This document shows positions 4,678 to 8,070 of a stretch of 8,070 nucleotides of DNA, one piece after another. Source of the stretch: Chitinophagaceae bacterium (GTDB taxonomy: Bacteria; Bacteroidota; Bacteroidia; Chitinophagales; Chitinophagaceae). Below the pieces are notes generated by a model. It searched no databases. It saw only the letters and a program-made list of their open reading frames with translations, and was not told the DNA's origin. The stretch spans positions 1 to 8,070 of the forward strand of contig JACVCQ010000092.1 of NCBI GenBank assembly GCA_016741945.1, written 5' to 3'. Position 1 is the stretch's first letter, and every line of letters starts with the position of its first letter. A program made the translations under genes and the position numbers.

Positions 4678-7236
4678 TTATAAACGAATAATGTCTCCGA
4701 AGAAGACCGCATTCATGAACAATTTGGAAGTTCCCAACCAGAACGCTCTGAAATTGAGGTTATCTACCATGGAAATCACTTTTCCCCTACCTACTGCATC
4801 GATATTGATAGCCGCACTTTTCTTGACCACCTCTTTATACCCACGATACAAATAACCACTTTGCAATGGATTCTCTGTATACATCACCGGTGAGTCGTAG
4901 GGATTATTGTTTTGATCCATGAATAAAGTATTCGATTTAAAAATGCTTACCGAAGGTTGACGATAACCATAAGCCAACGGATGTGTTAAATCCAATTGTG
5001 CTTCAAACAAAGAGCCTGCCATGTCTTTGGCACGCATTTCATCAGAACGGAGATAATAAGGTAGCTGTAAAGTTGTATCTCGTTTTTCCTCGGCATTTCT
5101 GAAGATAACTTTGGTAAAGCCATTGGTAGCAAGCCATTTGGTAGCATCTTCAGTAGCAACAAGTGTACCTCCAGCACTGATCCATTCTTTTAGCTTGTCT
5201 TGAGCAGATTTATTTAGATTGTTATATGAACCCGATGGCATAATGATCACATTATACTTATCAGCATTGATGGAATTGAAGCGCTCAACATCTACAATAC
5301 TTACGGGCATTTGATAACGAATATCAATCATGTGCCAGATCTCTCCCACATCGGTAGCACTGGTTCCTGTTCCACCAAACATCATGATGCGTGGTGTTTT
5401 TACATTATTCAAGCTGGCACTACCCAAATCAATACCTCCGGCAGCCAATCCGGTAGGCAACGCAAATACTTCTACCCCTGTTCCGGCGGCAACAGATCCG
5501 ATCAATGTGGCCAATTCTTTTCCTTTTACCGATTGTGTTCCCATCGGAATCACAATAGTTCCATAATCAAAAGATTCTTCTTTTCCATCCACCATCATTT
5601 TGAATTTCTGGGTGGTTACCTTGGCTTTGATTCCTTTGGATTGCAATTGGAACAACACTTTGGGAGCATTGTAATCATCCCAACGAAAAGCATATGCCGC
5701 AGCAGTGGCTGATAAATTCATGATCGGTTGGCTCAATGGCACTGCGTTGATCACTTTGGTACCCAGCAATTGATCGTAACCTGTTTTCAGTTCCGCTGTT
5801 GGCAGTCCAAAAGCCAGCGACATGGTCCAGGCAGTAACATCATAGAATAAACTGTCTTTGTAATCAAAGGTTTTTTCAAAAACAGTTTTAATGATCTTGA
5901 ATTGCTGCTGTGCTGCAGGAATCACAAATGCTTTACCCGCTTTGAATTGTTTTCCATCAGCAGTAAAATCTTGTTTCAATTGAAAGATATCTACCTGATG
6001 TCGTAATAACATCTGAACAAAAATATTGGTACGTGTTTGATCAAACTGATCTCCTATCACAAAAGCTTTTACCGGATAAACTGCAGCTTCTTTTTCTACT
6101 TCTTTATAAAAGTCACGCTGGTATTTGAGCATGTCCACACGCAATTGTTTGGCTGCTTCCAAAGTAGACAACGCCGCTGTAAACTGATTGCGCACTGTGA
6201 AAGGGAAAGTGAGTAATCCATTTTCGGTATCCTGCGCATGACCGCGACTACTCGCTTGTTCAAACAGAATACCTACACCACCATTGATATCAGGATAGGT
6301 TGATCCCTTGCCATAGTAGAAGTCGTCGTAGCCTTCTTTTGTGAAATACAAAGAACCAATACTATCAAAAAATTTGGCGTGATAATTTCCGATGGCCGCT
6401 GTTAATTCTTGATTTTTGGCTGGCGTATTTGGGTTTACCCTTGATGGCACTCCAGGTTGAAAAAAGAAATTAGCATTGCTTCCCATTTCATGGTGATCAG
6501 TCAAAATATTGGGTTTCCACTGATGGAACAATTGTAAACGATTCTGGCTTTCTCTATGCTGAGCAGGTAACCAATCACGATTCAAATCAAACCAATAGTG
6601 ATTAAATCCTCCTCCCGGCCATTCTTCATTGAACTCTCTGGCTTGTGGATCAGATACCAAGGTCTGACTTTTATGCATGTTTGCCCAAGTTGCAAAACGA
6701 TTCAGTCCATCTGGATTAAAGGAGGGATCCAGCAAAACCACTGTTTTATCTAACAAAGCATCCACTTCCGGACCTTGCGCGGCAGCTAAATAATAAGTGG
6801 TTAATAAAGAAGCATTGGAACCACTGCTTTCATTTCCATGGATACTATGACCAATCCAAACAACAGCAGGCATTTCATTCACATTCAGGTTGGCAGATTG
6901 ATTGGTTTGCGTTAACTGCAAATGCTGCTGACGTATTTGTTCCAGATTTTGATGGTTTTTTGGAGAGGTGATGATCAATGCCAATTGTGGGCGTCCTTCG
7001 TAAGTAGTACCCAATTGCTGTAAAGTCACTCGATCTGAAGCAGCATCCACTGCTTTCATATAATTCACCAAACGATCATGTGTAACATGCCACTCTCCCA
7101 CTTCATGACCAATCACGGAAGCGGGTGTGGGAATTGACGGATTGTACCGTACATTTTTAGGCAAGTAGTAATCTAAATTCTGCGCCTGCACACCAATAGT
7201 CAGTAGCAGAACAGCAGCGAAAAGCAATTTTCTCAT
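4678..7236 (-). CDS. Secreted M14-family zinc carboxypeptidase with C-terminal amidotransferase-like domain
   Basis: This 852-residue exported metallopeptidase is predicted to cleave peptides or peptide cross-links in the periplasm or outside the cell. It has a signal peptide at residues 1-19 (MRKLLFAAVLLLTIGVQAQ). The M14 domain spans about 45-370. The first zinc motif is HGNE (H133, E136) inside WIGHSIHGNES; the third ligand is a His of DHHE (247-250, H248 or H249). The substrate-binding N219-R220 pair lies in FDLNRDW, and E326 in GILFEQASSRG fits as the general base, so the site looks complete. A region at about 385-600 may be a linker or extra domain that I do not recognise. Residues 615-850 resemble a class I glutamine-amidotransferase fold (RIMMFGGTGTSATDVGEIW at 616-634, VIIMPSG at 663-669), without an obvious catalytic Cys. 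No sorting domain is evident at the C-terminus. Terminators bound it on both sides, so it is probably monocistronic. Confidence 0.92.
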   Translation of the reverse strand: MRKLLFAAVLLLTIGVQAQNLDYYLPKNVRYNPSIPTPASVIGHEVGEWHVTHDRLVNYMKAVDAASDRVTLQQLGTTYEGRPQLALIITSPKNHQNLEQIRQQHLQLTQTNQSANLNVNEMPAVVWIGHSIHGNESSGSNASLLTTYYLAAAQGPEVDALLDKTVVLLDPSFNPDGLNRFATWANMHKSQTLVSDPQAREFNEEWPGGGFNHYWFDLNRDWLPAQHRESQNRLQLFHQWKPNILTDHHEMGSNANFFFQPGVPSRVNPNTPAKNQELTAAIGNYHAKFFDSIGSLYFTKEGYDDFYYGKGSTYPDINGGVGILFEQASSRGHAQDTENGLLTFPFTVRNQFTAALSTLEAAKQLRVDMLKYQRDFYKEVEKEAAVYPVKAFVIGDQFDQTRTNIFVQMLLRHQVDIFQLKQDFTADGKQFKAGKAFVIPAAQQQFKIIKTVFEKTFDYKDSLFYDVTAWTMSLAFGLPTAELKTGYDQLLGTKVINAVPLSQPIMNLSATAAAYAFRWDDYNAPKVLFQLQSKGIKAKVTTQKFKMMVDGKEESFDYGTIVIPMGTQSVKGKELATLIGSVAAGTGVEVFALPTGLAAGGIDLGSASLNNVKTPRIMMFGGTGTSATDVGEIWHMIDIRYQMPVSIVDVERFNSINADKYNVIIMPSGSYNNLNKSAQDKLKEWISAGGTLVATEDATKWLATNGFTKVIFRNAEEKRDTTLQLPYYLRSDEMRAKDMAGSLFEAQLDLTHPLAYGYRQPSVSIFKSNTLFMDQNNNPYDSPVMYTENPLQSGYLYRGYKEVVKKSAAINIDAVGRGKVISMVDNLNFRAFWLGTSKLFMNAVFFGDIIRL

Positions 7237-7270
7237 AATGGCTATTTAAGTTGCCTAAGATAATAAAAAC

Positions 7271-7297
7271 AAAAAAGCCATTCATGAATTGAATGGC
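7271..7297 (-). terminator. Rho-independent terminator of the aspartic protease gene
   Basis: On the minus strand GCCATTC (7297-7291) pairs perfectly with GAATGGC (7283-7277) around a seven-base loop, and six uridines follow (A tract 7271-7276 on plus). It lies 24 bases beyond the stop of the 7322-7699 gene and 34 bases before the M14 start, so the two peptidase genes are transcriptionally separated. Confidence 0.88.
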
Positions 7298-7321
7298 CTA
7301 ATAGGTGAATACAAAAAGAAA

Positions 7322-7699
7322 TCAGATCAACTGCATGATCATCACTTTTGGATCCACATGAACAGTATCATGATCGAAGTCCAATTTCATTCGCCATTTT
7401 TGCATGGTGACTGCACCTACTACTGCTTCTTCAGTCAAGCCGGGCACTATTAAGAACTCGTCACTTACATACACATCATTTATCCAGAAATCAACAATAA
7501 TACGATGTGAAACTTCGATATAATGACCTTGACTAGCAGTTAAAAGCTTTCTGGTAGCACTTAGCTCTGTTGGAATTTCTAATTCAGATACAAAATCAGG
7601 ATGGATACAAGAAAGGTTGGCCCCACTATCAAATAAAGTATAGATTCTTTTTTCCCCGAGTGATCCGGTGAACAGTAATGGAATTTTTATAACAGACAT
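7322..7699 (-). CDS. Small retropepsin-like aspartic protease (clan AA), cytoplasmic
   Basis: The 125-residue product is a single-domain protein with the pepsin/retropepsin active-site motif DSGA (24-27) in YTLFDSGANLSCI. The expected downstream hydrophobic-hydrophobic-Gly element is VVG (93-95) in AVVGAVTMQKW, followed by MKLDFDHDTV (104-113). This is the layout of bacterial gag-polyprotein-like putative aspartyl proteases. By analogy with retroviral enzymes it would work as a homodimer with one Asp (D24) from each subunit. There is no signal peptide or membrane segment, so it should be cytoplasmic. The natural substrate is unknown. The start at 7699 gives the expected short strand before the motif. 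A strong inverted repeat ends 4 bases before this ATG and a terminator follows the stop, so the gene is probably monocistronic with local control. Confidence 0.85.
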   Translation of the reverse strand: MSVIKIPLLFTGSLGEKRIYTLFDSGANLSCIHPDFVSELEIPTELSATRKLLTASQGHYIEVSHRIIVDFWINDVYVSDEFLIVPGLTEEAVVGAVTMQKWRMKLDFDHDTVHVDPKVMIMQLI

Positions 7700-7703
7700 A
7701 TAA

Positions 7704-7754
7704 AAGGGTTATTTAAGAGCTAAACTAAATAGTATTTGCTTTTAAATAACCCTT
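7704..7754. repeat. Long inverted repeat immediately upstream of the aspartic protease gene
   Basis: AAGGGTTATTTAA (7704-7716) and TTAAATAACCCTT (7742-7754) are perfect 13-bp inverted copies. The stem extends inward by one mismatch and three more pairs, leaving a 17-base loop. The left arm ends 4 bases from the ATG at 7699. It could be an operator with two half sites, a leader hairpin masking the start, or a remnant of a small palindromic element. The symmetry is seen directly; the role is not. Confidence 0.75.
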
Positions 7755-7759
7755 CCAAA
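7727..7759 (-). promoter_or_regulatory. Possible promoter of the aspartic protease gene
   Basis: On the minus strand TTTG (7759-7756) is followed after 21 bases by TACTATTT (7734-7727), an imperfect match to TAnnTTTG with two mismatches. Transcription would start near 7720, giving a leader of about 20 bases. The right arm of the inverted repeat would then lie in the promoter spacer and the left arm at the start of the transcript. The match is weak. Confidence 0.3.
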
Positions 7760-7785
7760 AAGATTTGCGGGAAATACGGTAACAC

Positions 7786-7804
7786 AATTCGCATTAGGCG
7801 AATT
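7786..7804 (-). terminator. Weak hairpin at the 3' end of the ABC-F gene
   Basis: AATTCGC (7786-7792) and GCGAATT (7798-7804) form a perfect 7-bp stem with a five-base loop, overlapping the ABC-F stop codon (7803-7805). The sequence after it on the minus strand (GTGTTACC) lacks a proper U tract, so it is at best a weak terminator. Confidence 0.35.
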
Positions 7805-8070
7805 ATGCATACATTTCTTCTCTCAATTCCTTCACGCGCTTGTCTTCCATGTATTCATCAAATGTCATCAAACGATCAATGATGCCTTTGGGTGTCAGCT
7901 CAATGATACGATTGGCAACCGTTTGCATGAAAGTATGGTCATGAGAAGTCAATAAAACAATACCTGGAAAACTGATACAACCTTCGTTGAAACTCTGACT
8001 GCTTTCCGAATCAAGGTGGTTGGTAGACTGATCCAATTCAATCAGATTCGTATTTTTCAACATCATTCTA
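7803..8070 (-). CDS. ABC-F family ATPase, C-terminal end only; Walker B region abnormal
   Basis: ABC-F proteins are soluble tandem-ATPase translation factors that act at the ribosomal E site. Only the end of the second nucleotide-binding domain is inside the window. The frame stays open to position 8070 (the codon before the ATG at 8066 is Arg), so the gene begins outside and 8066 is not its start. Counting from that ATG, the D-loop TNHLD (15-19), the switch His in TSHDH (40-44) and the family tail RIIELTPKGIIDRLMTFDEY (53-72) and LREEMYA (81-87) are well kept. The Walker B stretch reads LIELDQS (8-14), where the family has a hydrophobic strand ending in LDEP: a Glu sits in the strand, the catalytic Glu is Gln, and the Pro is Ser. 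The following LESIQSLNEGL-type helix is also altered (SESSQSFNEGC). Either the site is catalytically dead, the gene is decaying, or the end of the contig is poor sequence. Confidence 0.85.
   Translation of the reverse strand, partial: RMMLKNTNLIELDQSTNHLDSESSQSFNEGCISFPGIVLLTSHDHTFMQTVANRIIELTPKGIIDRLMTFDEYMEDKRVKELREEMYA

Noticed and set aside
4622..4855. Plus-strand frame starting in the palindrome
   Set aside because: It begins in the terminator hairpin and runs antisense into the M14 gene; no recognisable protein.
5311..5712. 133-residue plus-strand frame inside the M14 gene
   Set aside because: Antisense shadow: Cys/Ser/His-rich composition typical of the opposite strand and no motif.
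7241..7273. TTTG plus TAAATAGC as M14 promoter
   Set aside because: The -7 match is poor, the -33 is just part of the terminator T tract, and the box ends 4 bases from the ATG.
4678..7699. M14 carboxypeptidase and aspartic protease as a two-protease system
   Set aside because: One is exported and the other cytoplasmic, and a strong terminator separates them, so adjacency alone does not support joint function.
1..8070. CRISPR arrays, tRNA/rRNA genes, insertion sequences, phage or attachment sites
   Set aside because: I saw no regularly spaced repeats, tRNA-like folds, transposase or integrase sequence on either strand.

Overview
The window looks like a chromosomal segment of a Bacteroidetes bacterium, probably of the Chitinophagaceae type (that rank is inference). 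The evidence is moderate to low GC, starts without convincing Shine-Dalgarno sequences, a TAnnTTTG-type -7 promoter box ahead of rpmB, and the block rpmB-rpmG-DUF4295-ftsY that is characteristic of this phylum. Everything is on the minus strand except one small gene at 2210-2686.

Layout from left to right: a cationic/neutral amino-acid permease cut by the left edge (1-1054); a short-chain polyprenyl diphosphate synthase (1140-2105); a divergent small predicted outer-membrane beta-barrel protein on the plus strand (2210-2686); a probable two-way terminator (2711-2747) against the convergent ftsY (2751-3725); a directional terminator (3758-3787); the translation cluster DUF4295 (3809-3982), rpmG (3985-4167) and rpmB (4197-4433) with a recognisable promoter at 4456-4487; a 244-bp gene-free gap holding a 63-bp near-palindrome at 4608-4670; a large secreted M14 zinc carboxypeptidase (4678-7236); its own upstream boundary, a terminator at 7271-7297; a small cytoplasmic retropepsin-like aspartic protease (7322-7699) preceded by a striking inverted repeat; and the C-terminal end of an ABC-F ATPase (7803-8070) that runs off the right edge and has an abnormal Walker B region.

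Functionally most of this is housekeeping: ribosome assembly and SRP-dependent membrane targeting (L28, L33, DUF4295, FtsY), isoprenoid supply, amino-acid uptake and peptide breakdown. The genes are mostly separated by hairpins, so only rpmB-rpmG-DUF4295 (with ftsY possibly reached by readthrough) is a clear operon. I see no phage, insertion sequence, CRISPR array, tRNA or rRNA, and no convincing new multi-gene system. The items most worth a second look are the damaged or non-catalytic ABC-F nucleotide-binding site, the 4608-4670 palindrome, and the inverted repeat straddling the putative promoter of the aspartic protease gene.
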